A DNA stretch of 48,907 bases from Oscillospiraceae bacterium. Lineage in GTDB: Bacteria > Bacillota > Clostridia > Oscillospirales > Oscillospiraceae. This document shows, piece after piece, positions 16,169-24,951 of this stretch. Under the pieces are notes generated by a model, which was not told where the DNA came from, made no database searches, and saw nothing but the letters and a program-made list of their open reading frames with translations. Made by a program: the position numbers and the translations under genes. The stretch is taken from contig JAEEZZ010000072.1 in NCBI GenBank assembly GCA_016292255.1, forward strand, positions 1 to 48,907, written 5' to 3'. Within the stretch, counting starts at the first letter, position 1; every line of letters begins with the position of its first letter.

Positions 16169-17029
16169 TTAAGCGGGCAGAATTTTTGGTTTTACACTAT
16201 TTTGATACCGTGCTTTGTTGCCCTCACTTTTTCTCCGCGTAGCACAATTAGAGCAGTATTGTTTTGGCATTAAGCCAAATCCCTTGTCAATCGGGCAACC
16301 ACAATCGGCGCACTCAACCAAATTATCATCTTTCAGCCAAAAGCGCAGATAGTTTAGTACATCGTCATAATTCGTGATGGTTTTGAAAACGGCATTATCT
16401 GATTTTTCAACTTCAATGTCTACATTGAAAGTAACAGAAAATAGATGTATGGCAATCCATTCTGGATTGTACGCCCATGCAGAGTTTGTCTTTATCTTTT
16501 CTGCAACTAAACCTTTTTCGATCAGTATGTTCCAAAGCCTATCTTTGGTTACAGAGGATGAAGTTTCTAACCTGGCAATCCTATAAATGTCTGCCTCTGC
16601 AAATTCGACAAAGCGATAGCAACCGCTTTCATCTTTGTTTTGTCCAAGCCATTTATGGACGATCAGCGCGGCAAAGGCAAGCCGCATGAGCTTATCTTCC
16701 TTCAGGCTTGCTATTGTGCGCATTTCCGATTGATACAGTTTTATTGTCTTATCATCGTGCGCCGGTTCATAATCTCCTTTTTCAACCCGTGCTTTCAGAG
16801 ATTCATAGTATTCGGAAAGTTCCAGCTCCACCAATTCAGCCGGTAATCCGTCAAAATAGTCTGCCGCTATTTTTTTAACAATCTTTAAAATCTTTCCCTT
16901 GCAATAAGTTGAATTAGCAATCAAATTCTCCATAATCGCAATGATTTTAGCCCGTGCATTTCGATCTGTAGCAGCGATACCATCCCGCTTAATCTGTTTC
17001 AAATACTTCCCATACTCAAAAACGATCAT
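16169..17029 (-). CDS. unknown protein with zinc-binding C-terminus, linked to RNA polymerase gene
   Basis: A 286-residue protein. The middle (FAEADIYRIARLETSSSVTK... WNILIEKGLVAEK) looks like a winged-helix module. The C-terminus has CADCGCPI and YCSNCATRRK, giving a four- or five-cysteine zinc site in a basic tail. Its start overlaps the stop of the RNA polymerase-like gene (ATGA), so the two proteins are made together. The combination of winged helix and zinc ribbon suggests a nucleic-acid-binding partner, for example a promoter-recognition factor for that polymerase. This is inference. I do not recognise the family. Confidence 0.6.
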   Translation of the reverse strand: MIVFEYGKYLKQIKRDGIAATDRNARAKIIAIMENLIANSTYCKGKILKIVKKIAADYFDGLPAELVELELSEYYESLKARVEKGDYEPAHDDKTIKLYQSEMRTIASLKEDKLMRLAFAALIVHKWLGQNKDESGCYRFVEFAEADIYRIARLETSSSVTKDRLWNILIEKGLVAEKIKTNSAWAYNPEWIAIHLFSVTFNVDIEVEKSDNAVFKTITNYDDVLNYLRFWLKDDNLVECADCGCPIDKGFGLMPKQYCSNCATRRKSEGNKARYQNSVKPKILPA

Positions 17030-19878
17030 GTGTCATGCCTCCTAATCACCTGAACAATCTGCATATCAAGCAAGTCCCAAACGGTTTTTACATCGGCAAC
17101 GGCAACAAGAATATCAAAGCAAAGTTGCAGATCGTCATTAACCAATTCCAGCAATAAATCTCTGTAATGGTTCGCAAGCAAGATTTGTGTTTCATGGGTC
17201 TTATGCCCTTTGACCTTTGCACTATCCTTGTTCTCTGCGCACATTCGTTTCACCAAAAACCGCTTTGCCCGTTTGTATTCGTTTACAATTCCAGTTACCT
17301 TTGAAATCAGCGCAGAATCAAACTCACGGCAAGAAACGTAGTTTGACAACAAGTTTTCGCCTTCGGCAAGCGTATCTCTTTTGAGCTGCGTATCAAAAAC
17401 CTCGAATCTATGGCAAATCCGATTGACAACACAGTTTGTATCTATTACGGGATAAGCCCGTAGGTATTGACTATAAACCTTCTGTTGTTCTTCGTTGGCC
17501 TGTCCAGATTTACAAAGGTCAGCAAGTTCATTCAGTCGCATATTCCAGGTGTGGCGACAAAGTTTATTGAACACTCTATCAAGATCGCGGATAGACTTTT
17601 CAATATAGTCATAATTGTACCGGAAGTAGTACGGCTTCAAAATCGGGCAAATCGCATTATGCCGATCTATTCCTTCCCGCTCTGCATCGGAGCCTGTTTC
17701 TACAGTTTCAAAATCTGCGCTTTGCTGCCGTGTAATCTGGATGGGAGTCCATTCAAGTGGATTTGTAGGGGCAACCGCTGTTTTAATGCGGTCAATCTCC
17801 ATGCCGACAACTTGACCTAATGCAACAATGCTATCATAAATCTTTTGGTACTCAGGAGAATCGGGGCTATACAATTCCAACATTGCATATAAGCTGCCGC
17901 CCTTGTTAGAAATCTTACCAACCTTGCTATTCAAACCGCGCTTATCTGCCTTAATGATATTGATAGGGATAATCCGTCCTACAAGGTCAGTTGTAGACAA
18001 CGCATAATACAATGGTTTTGCAGTTGAGTAATCATAGCAACCGTTCCTAATAATCGGTTCATTTGTGCTAAAGGTAATATCTCCGTCGAAGTCACAACCT
18101 CCTTGCTGCAATGCTGTTAAATCGTGGATAGAGTAAACGACACCGGAGCCAAGATACCTAAAGTAGTGCTGCCGCGTCTGTATCAGCCGCCGCTTGGCAA
18201 TCTCATTCCTGTCAATCAACGGAGAACGCATTAAAACTATTTCTTGCGTCTCGCCGGAGTCCAGCCAATAGTTAGAGTAAACTTCACCCGCTCCAACAAT
18301 GCCGCGCACGTCCATGTTGACGCCGCAATGGTTCTTTGCAATCCATTGCAGTTGTGCAACGGGGTCACTAATACAAAATTGGAAATTGCCGCGCACAAGA
18401 ACCTTTCCAAGTTTCGCAGCGTTCAATTTGCTCTCGCATTCTTTTAAGATCAAACTGCGAATATATTTATCTTCCAAGAAGGCAGGATTGGCTTCAAGGA
18501 CTCGTTGAAACAGTTTTTTGTAAGTTGCGCCGTCATCCTCTGCAACGTCGTTTTCATCGTCCGGCGAATCAGCAGAATAACTCTTGCCGTTGACCATGAG
18601 ATAATTATAAACCGTTTCCAGATCGCCGCTATTGATTTCTCTTAAAAAGGTTTCCGTCAGCTCACAGAGCTTGTCCACTTCGGCATTTGATAATTGAAGC
18701 GCCTGAAGGTATTGATAATTCAGAGCCTTATAATCATCGTCAACCGCATTATTAGCCTTCACAACACCCCAAAGCAGATTGTTCTTCTTCATCTGGTCAA
18801 CGTAGTAATCCCATACATTTACGCCTAAAGCCTCGCATTTGGCTTTATAGACCTTGTGCATCTTAAACTGTGATTTGGAAATAATCACGTCTATATCATC
18901 TATACTATGTATCTTACCAAAGCTATCTTGTATCTCATAGATACCGCGTTCATAAAACCATTCATGGAAGGGTATATTGGCAAGCAAGCCCTTTACCCAC
19001 GGAGCGCGGATTATCAGTGCCGCAGGCGTATAGTCAAGCCCTAAGTTTTGCGCTACACGTTCAGCCCATACCGGCGACATTAGCCCTTGTCCGTCAAATG
19101 AGTTCAGCGCCGGGGAATCCTCAATTTCATCATACAGTGCAGTTTGGATTTGCTTTTTAACGCCTTTTCGGATAGTAAAAGATACGCCGTCACTAATGCG
19201 GATTGCCTTGCCATTTTCGATCAGATAGTCCGTCTGTCCTTCCTCCAAAATATAATCTTCGTCAGGAAGGGTAATATACTGCACTTGTCGTTCTGTTACA
19301 TGGTTTACCGTAGAATGTGGCCTAATTTGCTCGAAATCGTCAACCACACAGACGTTAGGAGATAGTTGTCCTGGCAACAAATAACAGCCGGACATATTCA
19401 ATCCGCAGTAAGCGTTAAACTTTGCGGCATTAAACTCTTTGCCAAAATCATCATCTGTCAGGCCACATAGCAGACTGCTATAAATCGGCGCATACAAATC
19501 TTGACGAATAAAGGTAACTGTGTTCCTTCGGATTTGTCCAGAGCCGGAGAAAAGACGCACATATTTCTTGCCATTTAATTCAAAACCATTTTTGGCAATC
19601 GTCGCATAGTCTTTTTCGCCCTGCTTTTTTGCGTCTGTAGGAACAACAACATTGACAATCTTATCAAGCAATTCGACGCTTGATTCTTGTTGCAGATTGA
19701 GAAGATTAAAAATCTTGTTGGTCAGTTGATTAGACTGGATTGCTACAAGCTCCTGCCTTTCAAGCGCCTCCCGCTCAGTTAGTGTAATAGGTACAATCTT
19801 TGGTATCTTTCCCTCATGTTTAACAAGTCTGTCAGTTGATATTTTGTATATCCTATATTGCTTAATTCTTCTTTTCAT
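17026..19878 (-). CDS. two-barrel RNA polymerase of the cellular RdRP/YonO type
   Basis: A 950-residue protein with the signatures of the QDE-1/RDR and phage YonO polymerases. They are VRLFSGSGQIRRNTVTFI (107-124; cf. the S-x-S-Q-L-R element of RDRs); a first barrel from FDGQGLMSP (261-269) through RAPWVKGLLA to ISKSQFKM, with the two expected lysines K296 and K339; and a second barrel with VLMRSPLIDRNEI (548-560) and GGCDFDGDITF, whose D596, D598 and D600 form the metal-binding DxDGD motif. By family it makes RNA: QDE-1 mainly on RNA, YonO on DNA. It belongs to an operon with an SF2 helicase and a zinc protein. Its likely job is transcription of the element's late genes, but an RNA-templated role cannot be excluded. 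The RNA polymerase identity is strong, the template is unknown. Confidence 0.85.
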   Translation of the reverse strand: MKRRIKQYRIYKISTDRLVKHEGKIPKIVPITLTEREALERQELVAIQSNQLTNKIFNLLNLQQESSVELLDKIVNVVVPTDAKKQGEKDYATIAKNGFELNGKKYVRLFSGSGQIRRNTVTFIRQDLYAPIYSSLLCGLTDDDFGKEFNAAKFNAYCGLNMSGCYLLPGQLSPNVCVVDDFEQIRPHSTVNHVTERQVQYITLPDEDYILEEGQTDYLIENGKAIRISDGVSFTIRKGVKKQIQTALYDEIEDSPALNSFDGQGLMSPVWAERVAQNLGLDYTPAALIIRAPWVKGLLANIPFHEWFYERGIYEIQDSFGKIHSIDDIDVIISKSQFKMHKVYKAKCEALGVNVWDYYVDQMKKNNLLWGVVKANNAVDDDYKALNYQYLQALQLSNAEVDKLCELTETFLREINSGDLETVYNYLMVNGKSYSADSPDDENDVAEDDGATYKKLFQRVLEANPAFLEDKYIRSLILKECESKLNAAKLGKVLVRGNFQFCISDPVAQLQWIAKNHCGVNMDVRGIVGAGEVYSNYWLDSGETQEIVLMRSPLIDRNEIAKRRLIQTRQHYFRYLGSGVVYSIHDLTALQQGGCDFDGDITFSTNEPIIRNGCYDYSTAKPLYYALSTTDLVGRIIPINIIKADKRGLNSKVGKISNKGGSLYAMLELYSPDSPEYQKIYDSIVALGQVVGMEIDRIKTAVAPTNPLEWTPIQITRQQSADFETVETGSDAEREGIDRHNAICPILKPYYFRYNYDYIEKSIRDLDRVFNKLCRHTWNMRLNELADLCKSGQANEEQQKVYSQYLRAYPVIDTNCVVNRICHRFEVFDTQLKRDTLAEGENLLSNYVSCREFDSALISKVTGIVNEYKRAKRFLVKRMCAENKDSAKVKGHKTHETQILLANHYRDLLLELVNDDLQLCFDILVAVADVKTVWDLLDMQIVQVIRRHDT

Positions 19879-19911
19879 CCTACATCATCTTTCCTTCATC
19901 AAATCCATAAC

Positions 19912-20181
19912 TCAATAATATCTTAACGGATAACCTTGTCTCACCAAATCAGGAATGTAATTCACGATATTCTCAGCCTTTTTATGGTTGAAACTTCCGT
20001 CAGCCTCACGAAATCCACGGTACAAGCAAATCAGCCCAACCCGATTATGCCGCCCTAACCATTCAAACTTCCTGATTGCATTTTCCCTCAACGCGGGAGG
20101 GTAATCATTCAATACACAATCGTGATTGCCCCTTATCCGCGTAATGATATAATGTCGTTCATCTTCTTTTTCTTTTTTCAT
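19912..20181 (-). CDS. small unknown protein in the polymerase operon
   Basis: An 89-residue, charged protein (MKKEKEDERHYIITRIRGNH..., ending RQGYPLRYY) read from the ATG at 20181 with GGGA upstream; a frame to 20196 is possible. It lies 4 bp after the helicase stop and 33 bp before the RNA polymerase start. It has no membrane segment, cysteine cluster or known motif that I can see. The tight packing suggests it works with the helicase or polymerase. Confidence 0.6.
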   Translation of the reverse strand: MKKEKEDERHYIITRIRGNHDCVLNDYPPALRENAIRKFEWLGRHNRVGLICLYRGFREADGSFNHKKAENIVNYIPDLVRQGYPLRYY

Positions 20182-20185
20182 GCAA

Positions 20186-22048
20186 TCAATTCCCAATGCG
20201 ATAGGTACTTTTGGTTCCTGGCACTTTCATCCGCTGGAAATGTTCTCGCAACTGACGATTTCCCTTTTTGGCCCGGTCAAAATCAGATTGAGTCATTTCC
20301 AGATCATTTAACAGATCTGAAATCTCAAACTGTCCGCTATGCTGCATGGTCAGCCATTCAACAATCCGCTTGGCTCTGCTATTACCCTTACGCCGAATGA
20401 TTTTATCATCTTGCATTGCAGTAAGCTCAACAACTTCAATCTTGGCTCTATGCCGTCCAAGCGCATATTGCAATTCCATCATAATGTTTTCTGTGTTTTT
20501 GCAAAACAAATAAACCTCAATCTTATCTCGATTGTTGATTTCCCTTGCTTTAATGCGGAATAGGTTTTGTATGAAATCAGCAATAACCTCTGCGCACATA
20601 TAACTGTTCACAAGATCGCTGGAAAGCAGGGAATCCATAGCGGCAATGTTTTTCTGTACATTGGTTTCTCGCTTTATTTCTTCGCCAATGGTTGGTTCGT
20701 TTTCAAAGAGATTGAACACATAGTTAATATCAGTCTGCCGGTTAAGCCCAACTTGGATATAGGTGTGTTTATCTCTGTCCTGATTAAAACCCTTAACATT
20801 GCCAAAGTAGCGGGAATTGTCTGCTGTAAATCCAATTTCATCAAAAGCGCCTGCATCAAGCAGCGCCTTGTATGTCACAAACAAAGTATCATCCTCAGAA
20901 GCGCCGATAGAGGCAATATAATCCCGGATTGCGTCAAGTGCTGCCTCGCGGTTTCCTCTTGTAAGCAGCGCATTCCTGGACGTATTAACATCGACAACAT
21001 GAACAGTCATATAGTCAAGCGGGACGCAAAAACTATCACAGTCCAATTCATCAAGCCAATCCGCATCAATGTAATAGTTTTCTGATTGCGCCGCCGTCGC
21101 ATCAAAGATAAAAGTCTTAATGTCACGGTCAAGATAGAACTTAGAAACAAATGAGCGACGGACAAGGAAGCACTTTTTGTAGTTGTTATTATCACTTAAT
21201 TTGAACGATGTAAAGAATCCACCACCAAGAAGTAATTGCTGAATATTCTTAATGATTTCTGCGCTTCGCCTGTACTTCGTATAGACGTCGCTTTTATCAA
21301 GAATCGCGTACAATCTCCGATCATCGTCTGTAATGGAAGTCTTACACGGCTGATAATACAAGTATGTGGTTCTGTTCCGCTTCTGCTCCAAACTGTTCAG
21401 CAGCTCGATCATCTTTTCCCGGAATTGCGAATATTGCTCTACAAGCCATGCCTTATCTTCATGGTCAGAAAGATCAGTAATACCACCGTTCAGCGCGGAA
21501 TTAAGATAATCCAATTCGTCAATCCCAACTTCGCCATTTTCGTAGAAATAAGGCGCTTCGTCAAAAATCACGGTATCACGCCGATACTCTTTGCCGCCTT
21601 CGAAGTAAGATAAAAACGGGGCAATAGTGTCCATCTGGAAATATCTTTGTGTAGAGATCAGCAAAATCGGGCATTGGTTTTGAGTTTTGATTACAGTTGC
21701 ATAGTTCTCACTATCAAGATAAGCAACCGGGTATTTCACTTGCTTGTTTTTGTCAAGCTGCTTGTTTTCGTCGTTTAGGTTTCGATATTCCTTCAGACGG
21801 TCAAGATTATCTGTGACGATAATCAATCCGCGTCCTGGATTGTCGATCAGCCAAGCCTTAACTAAAATACGGAGGAAGGTTGACTTTCCAAGTCCGCAAC
21901 GTGCCGGGAATACTGTGACAGTATCGGTTTCCCGATTTTCGTTGATCGTCTTTAGTGCAAAATTGAAGAAAGCCTCCTGCTTTTCTTCAAACTTGCGAAA
22001 TCCATATAGTTCTTCTTTCGCTTTTTTAAATGTTTCAACTCTAATCAT
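20186..22048 (-). CDS. SF2-type helicase
   Basis: A 620-residue protein read from the ATG at 22048 (GGAAA upstream), 1 bp after the HNH gene. Walker A is ARCGLGKSTF (GLGKST at 52-57), a motif Ia-like GLIIVTDNLDRL follows, and the Walker B box is VIFDEAP (DEAP at 163-166). In the second half, TRGNREAALDAIRDYIASIG and FVTYKALLD resemble motif IV-V regions and QVGLNRQTDINYV lies where motif VI is expected. Residues 480-620 form an added helical C-terminal domain. It probably unwinds DNA or RNA for the polymerase or in replication of the element. The exact SF2 family is not clear. Confidence 0.75.
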   Translation of the reverse strand: MIRVETFKKAKEELYGFRKFEEKQEAFFNFALKTINENRETDTVTVFPARCGLGKSTFLRILVKAWLIDNPGRGLIIVTDNLDRLKEYRNLNDENKQLDKNKQVKYPVAYLDSENYATVIKTQNQCPILLISTQRYFQMDTIAPFLSYFEGGKEYRRDTVIFDEAPYFYENGEVGIDELDYLNSALNGGITDLSDHEDKAWLVEQYSQFREKMIELLNSLEQKRNRTTYLYYQPCKTSITDDDRRLYAILDKSDVYTKYRRSAEIIKNIQQLLLGGGFFTSFKLSDNNNYKKCFLVRRSFVSKFYLDRDIKTFIFDATAAQSENYYIDADWLDELDCDSFCVPLDYMTVHVVDVNTSRNALLTRGNREAALDAIRDYIASIGASEDDTLFVTYKALLDAGAFDEIGFTADNSRYFGNVKGFNQDRDKHTYIQVGLNRQTDINYVFNLFENEPTIGEEIKRETNVQKNIAAMDSLLSSDLVNSYMCAEVIADFIQNLFRIKAREINNRDKIEVYLFCKNTENIMMELQYALGRHRAKIEVVELTAMQDDKIIRRKGNSRAKRIVEWLTMQHSGQFEISDLLNDLEMTQSDFDRAKKGNRQLREHFQRMKVPGTKSTYRIGN

Positions 22049-22049
22049 T

Positions 22050-22718
22050 TTACTGTTTCCTTTCTTCTGTATCAGCAAATCTTAATCCCAATTCTTCAAA
22101 ACGATCATTCTTAGTTTTGCCATTCACATAGGCCGACAATGTACCAGCGGGAATACAATAAAAGGCGGCACATCTTGAAATGCTGGAATAATACTTTCCA
22201 TCACAAATAACCGCTTTTCCCATTGCCGCAGACAACTTAGCTTTCGTTTCCTCCGAAAACACCTTGCCTTTATGCGCATCTGAAATCCGATCATTCCGCG
22301 TTCCCCAATTAGAGTTGATTTTAGGCGACGCCCATTTCAGATTAACCGCTCGATTATCGGTTTTATCCTCTGACAGATGATTGGCCTCGGTAAAATGTTC
22401 GGGGTCAGGGTTCGGGACAAATGCCGTTGCGACCAAACGATTAACGCGCTTGCTATATTTCTTGCCGTTGGAATAAAGATCAACGCGCAAATAACCCTTC
22501 TTGTCCTTGTTTTGTTTCAAGATTCTTTCCTCGTGATACCCATGTGGCGTCTCATATCTGATACATTGGACGCGCCCCATGTTCGATACCTTGTACCACA
22601 TAAAGCCTTCAATTTCTGCCCATTCTTCATCAGGTAAGTTAAATACTCTATCAATAACCTTTTGTTGTGATGCACGCTTTAATCTTTTCGCGACCTTCTG
22701 TTTTTCTGTTAATTTCAT
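22050..22718 (-). CDS. HNH homing-type endonuclease with NUMOD4 domain
   Basis: A 222-residue protein. The N-terminal WAEIEGFMWYKVSNMGRVQC is a NUMOD4 motif, the central LVATAFVPNPDPEHFTEANH and SEDKTDNRAVNLKWASP is an HNH core, KGKVFSEETKAKLSAAMGK resembles NUMOD3, and a C-terminal SISRCAAFYCIPAGTLSAYV HTH completes the DNA-binding part. Such enzymes cut DNA to spread themselves between phages. It is free-standing between the 113-residue gene and the helicase, so it may have invaded the operon while keeping translation coupled. Confidence 0.9.
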   Translation of the reverse strand: MKLTEKQKVAKRLKRASQQKVIDRVFNLPDEEWAEIEGFMWYKVSNMGRVQCIRYETPHGYHEERILKQNKDKKGYLRVDLYSNGKKYSKRVNRLVATAFVPNPDPEHFTEANHLSEDKTDNRAVNLKWASPKINSNWGTRNDRISDAHKGKVFSEETKAKLSAAMGKAVICDGKYYSSISRCAAFYCIPAGTLSAYVNGKTKNDRFEELGLRFADTEERKQ

Positions 22719-22755
22719 TTTTCAATTCCTTTCTATAAAATCATAAAGTTAGTTC

Positions 22756-23097
22756 TTAATAGTTAGTAAGTGTGGTTAAATTTCGAATCTTTTTGATTTC
22801 GGTTTCCAGCAACCGTTTTGTTTCAGAGTATAGATAGTTGCCAATCTCAACTATATCTTTGCGCTCGGCAGGCGTCAGATAGACATGATACCGGCTATTA
22901 CAACCTTCAGCTCTGACAACCAAAATCGGTTGATCGTTGTCAATCACGATCACGCACTCACAGGCGGCAGTTGGCCTAATGCGCTTGTTGAGTCCGCTGC
23001 CGTCAATCCGGTACTCAATGCGCCCTTCGGGAGTAAAGCAAAAATTTTTGATTTCCAGCTTGCAAACGTCATACATCCCATTTTTAATTATCAGCAT
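22756..23097 (-). CDS. unknown 113-residue protein
   Basis: A β-rich protein (MLIIKNGMYDVCKLEIKNF, then CECVIVIDNDQPILVVRAEG and YHVYLTPAERKDIVEIGNYL) with a basic C-terminal helix. GGAGAG precedes the ATG at 23097. It lies between the small HTH gene and the HNH gene in the polymerase operon. I do not recognise it; the end could bind nucleic acid. Confidence 0.6.
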   Translation of the reverse strand: MLIIKNGMYDVCKLEIKNFCFTPEGRIEYRIDGSGLNKRIRPTAACECVIVIDNDQPILVVRAEGCNSRYHVYLTPAERKDIVEIGNYLYSETKRLLETEIKKIRNLTTLTNY

Positions 23098-23113
23098 TTT
23101 CTTCTCTCCAATC

Positions 23114-23290
23114 TTAGAATCCGTATTTTGTCAGATAGTTTTCAATCCTTTTTAGCGTCGTATCGCTTAGTTTTAGATCACCACGCCGCCACTCATAGTA
23201 GCAGGAGGTTGACAGATCAATTCGGCGGCAGAACTCAGTCACCGGAACACCAAACTCCAACAAAAACCTTTTTACTCTTTGTTCTAACAT
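23114..23290 (-). CDS. 58-residue helix-turn-helix protein
   Basis: Reading from the ATG at 23290 (AAAGGA upstream) gives MLEQRVKRFLLEFGVPVTEF, CRRIDLSTSCYYEWRRGDLK and a short helical end. The VTEFCRRIDLSTSCYYEWRRG segment has the spacing of an XRE-type HTH. It is the first gene of the operon that includes the helicase and the RNA polymerase, 30 bp after a probable -10 box, and so is a good candidate for its own regulator. It is close in size and type to the last gene of the operon. Confidence 0.75.
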   Translation of the reverse strand: MLEQRVKRFLLEFGVPVTEFCRRIDLSTSCYYEWRRGDLKLSDTTLKRIENYLTKYGF

Positions 23291-23320
23291 TTTTAATCAG
23301 TCCTTTCTAATAGTCACAGA

Positions 23321-23349
23321 AGTATAGCCCTATACATCTGTACGGTAAA
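23321..23349 (-). promoter_or_regulatory. probable promoter of the helicase-RNA polymerase operon
   Basis: On the minus strand TTTACC (23344-23349), 17 bp, TATACT (23321-23326), about 30 bp before the first start codon. The -35 box is a weak match. Confidence 0.5.
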
Positions 23350-23379
23350 TTTTTTTAGAGAACATCATGTTCCCATCAC

Positions 23380-24125
23380 TTTAGTATCTTTGAAGATTAT
23401 TGACGATGCTTAAAATCCCTTGTAAAACAAGAGGATTTCGGAGGTCACTTTTAGATTGTCTCAAAATTGCCATCGTAAAAGTATAGCGACTATAACAGCA
23501 GTCCACCCAATACCATTCATTTTAGTTTTTTGGAGAAAAAAATGATGCTCAGAAGTCCTTGTATAGCAAGGGCTTTTCGGCCTTCGTTTTTCGGTTCTCT
23601 CAAAAAACGCTTCGTTACAGTCTTTGCAAGTTTATTTCATTCACTTTAGTATTTTTGAGTTTTTTACCAACGTGCAAAAATCGTAGTTGCCGCAAGACTT
23701 TACAGGCGGTAATAAAACACCTATCTTAAAATTGTGCTGTCCACACTTCAATAAATGCTTTCTCCTTCATGTTATATTTTTTGCAAATTTCTCCGAAACG
23801 CAAAAAACATAGTTGCTACAAGGCTTTACGGGCTACAAAAAAACACTTATCTCAAAATGAACTGGTGGGACATTTATAATTCCTTCCATAATAATAATTT
23901 TTGAGAATGTTTACCGAAGCTGAAAAACCATTGGAAATACAAGGCTTTCAGAATGCGGGAAAACCGATCATTTTAAAAATGGTCACTTCACATATGAAAA
24001 CGGCTCTATCCCTTATCCTCCATATTAGGATATTTTGTGTTTTTCTCAGAACAGTAGGTAGCGCCAAATTTCTGAGTAGTTAGTGCTGCATTTTCAAAAG
24101 CTGCTCTCAAAATTGAGCTGTGGAC
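23380..24125. repeat. tandem array of diverged ~120-134 bp repeats
   Basis: No gene is visible between 23291 and 24250. The stretch is built of at least five diverged units. Each has TTTTGAG, a GCNNAAAA box, a small hairpin of the form CCTTGTATAGCAAGGG (starts near 23417, 23557, 23686, 23811, 23930), and a box TATCTCAAAATTGAGCTG (ends near 23470, 23600, 23740, 23866, 24122, partly degenerate). Unit spacing is about 119-140 bp. Related single copies occur at 24850-24953 and, in part, at 30689-30790 and 38844-38862. Confidence 0.65.
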
Positions 24126-24127
24126 AA

Positions 24128-24165
24128 AAAACTGTGTACTTCCACGACGGAAAGTACACAGTATT
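24128..24165 (-). terminator. terminator of the 86-residue gene
   Basis: CTGTGTACTTCC pairs with GGAAAGTACACAG around the loop ACGAC (24131-24162). On the minus strand the stem is followed by TTTTTTGT. Confidence 0.8.
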
Positions 24166-24250
24166 GAGTTGCCCGTTTATCCTTACCGCACTTACTCTAA
24201 TTCCTGTCCTAATTCCATCTATTATTCGTCAGCTTTATTCTCAATTCCTA

Positions 24251-24511
24251 TTACTGCTCTGGATAACCACCGTTGCAGATCAGCTTTGCCATTACAAACG
24301 GCAAGTTTGGATTTGCCGGATAAAACATCGGAATCTCTAACCCGTCAACAAATAATGTCGCCTTAATTGTTGAGTAAAGGCCAGCTTTTAGGATAGAGAT
24401 ACAACCCTTTTTCCCGTCAACAATACAATCAACACAATCGGTAATGTTTTCGTCTGCCCTGTGACGATCAACCCATTCACCAAACGTCTTTTTTGCAGGA
24501 ATATAATTCAT
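24251..24511 (-). CDS. unknown 86-residue protein
   Basis: MNYIPAKKTFGEWVDRHRAD..., then KGCISILKAGLYSTIKATLF and a C-terminus with MFYPANPNLPFVMAKLICNG. GAGGGAG lies upstream of the ATG. It is a single-gene unit ended by the hairpin at 24128-24165 and divergent from the HTH gene at 24633. No recognised domain; a cysteine pair (CVDC) near residue 26 is noted but no complete metal site. Confidence 0.6.
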   Translation of the reverse strand: MNYIPAKKTFGEWVDRHRADENITDCVDCIVDGKKGCISILKAGLYSTIKATLFVDGLEIPMFYPANPNLPFVMAKLICNGGYPEQ

Positions 24512-24573
24512 TGCTTTTCTCCCTCTTTATTGTTCAGATTATTTAGATACACTTTCACATACAGTTGTTTTAC

Positions 24574-24602
24574 TTGACTATCCGATTGAGAGATGATAAG
24601 AT
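24574..24602 (+). promoter_or_regulatory. promoter of HTH gene at 24633
   Basis: TTGACT (24574-24579), 17 bp, TAAGAT (24597-24602); GGAGG follows before the ATG. Confidence 0.65.
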
Positions 24603-24632
24603 ATAAAAAATACAGTATCGGAGGCAAAACAG

Positions 24633-24836
24633 ATGATTACCTATTATCGCCTTTGGGATAAATTGAACCGCGTCCACAAAAAGAGGAAAGACTTGCTCGA
24701 AATCCTCTCACCGGCGACGTTGAATAAACTCCGCAAGAATGAAACTGTAACTACAGAGACGATTAACAAGCTCTGTGTCTACCTTGATTGTCAGCCCGGA
24801 GATCTGCTTGAATTTGAGCCGGACGAAAACGATTGA
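24633..24836 (+). CDS. YozG-type XRE regulator
   Basis: A 67-residue protein: YYRLWDKLNRVHKKRKDLLE followed by LSPATLNKLRKNETVTTETI and CVYLDCQPGDLLEFEPDEND. This is the compact HTH family with the C-terminal QPGDLLE motif, usually small repressors. A paralogue lies at 28840. It is one of few plus-strand genes in the element and has its own promoter. One of the dispersed repeat copies follows its stop directly. Confidence 0.85.
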   Translation: MITYYRLWDKLNRVHKKRKDLLEILSPATLNKLRKNETVTTETINKLCVYLDCQPGDLLEFEPDEND

Positions 24837-24951
24837 TTCTATATCCTACCATACTTAAATTTTTGAGCCTTTTCCCGCAATGCCTCAAAACCATTGTGCG
24901 GCAAAGGCTTTTTCTATTGTGCGGGAATTGGCATCTTAAAATGAACTGGTA

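Noticed and set aside
17026-19878. Large replication or primase protein
   Set aside because: No primase TOPRIM, DNA polymerase or Walker motif is present, while the DFDGD and barrel motifs point to an RNA polymerase.
23380-24125. CRISPR array
   Set aside because: The repeat units are diverged, about 125 bp long and lack identical short repeats with unique spacers; no cas gene is present.
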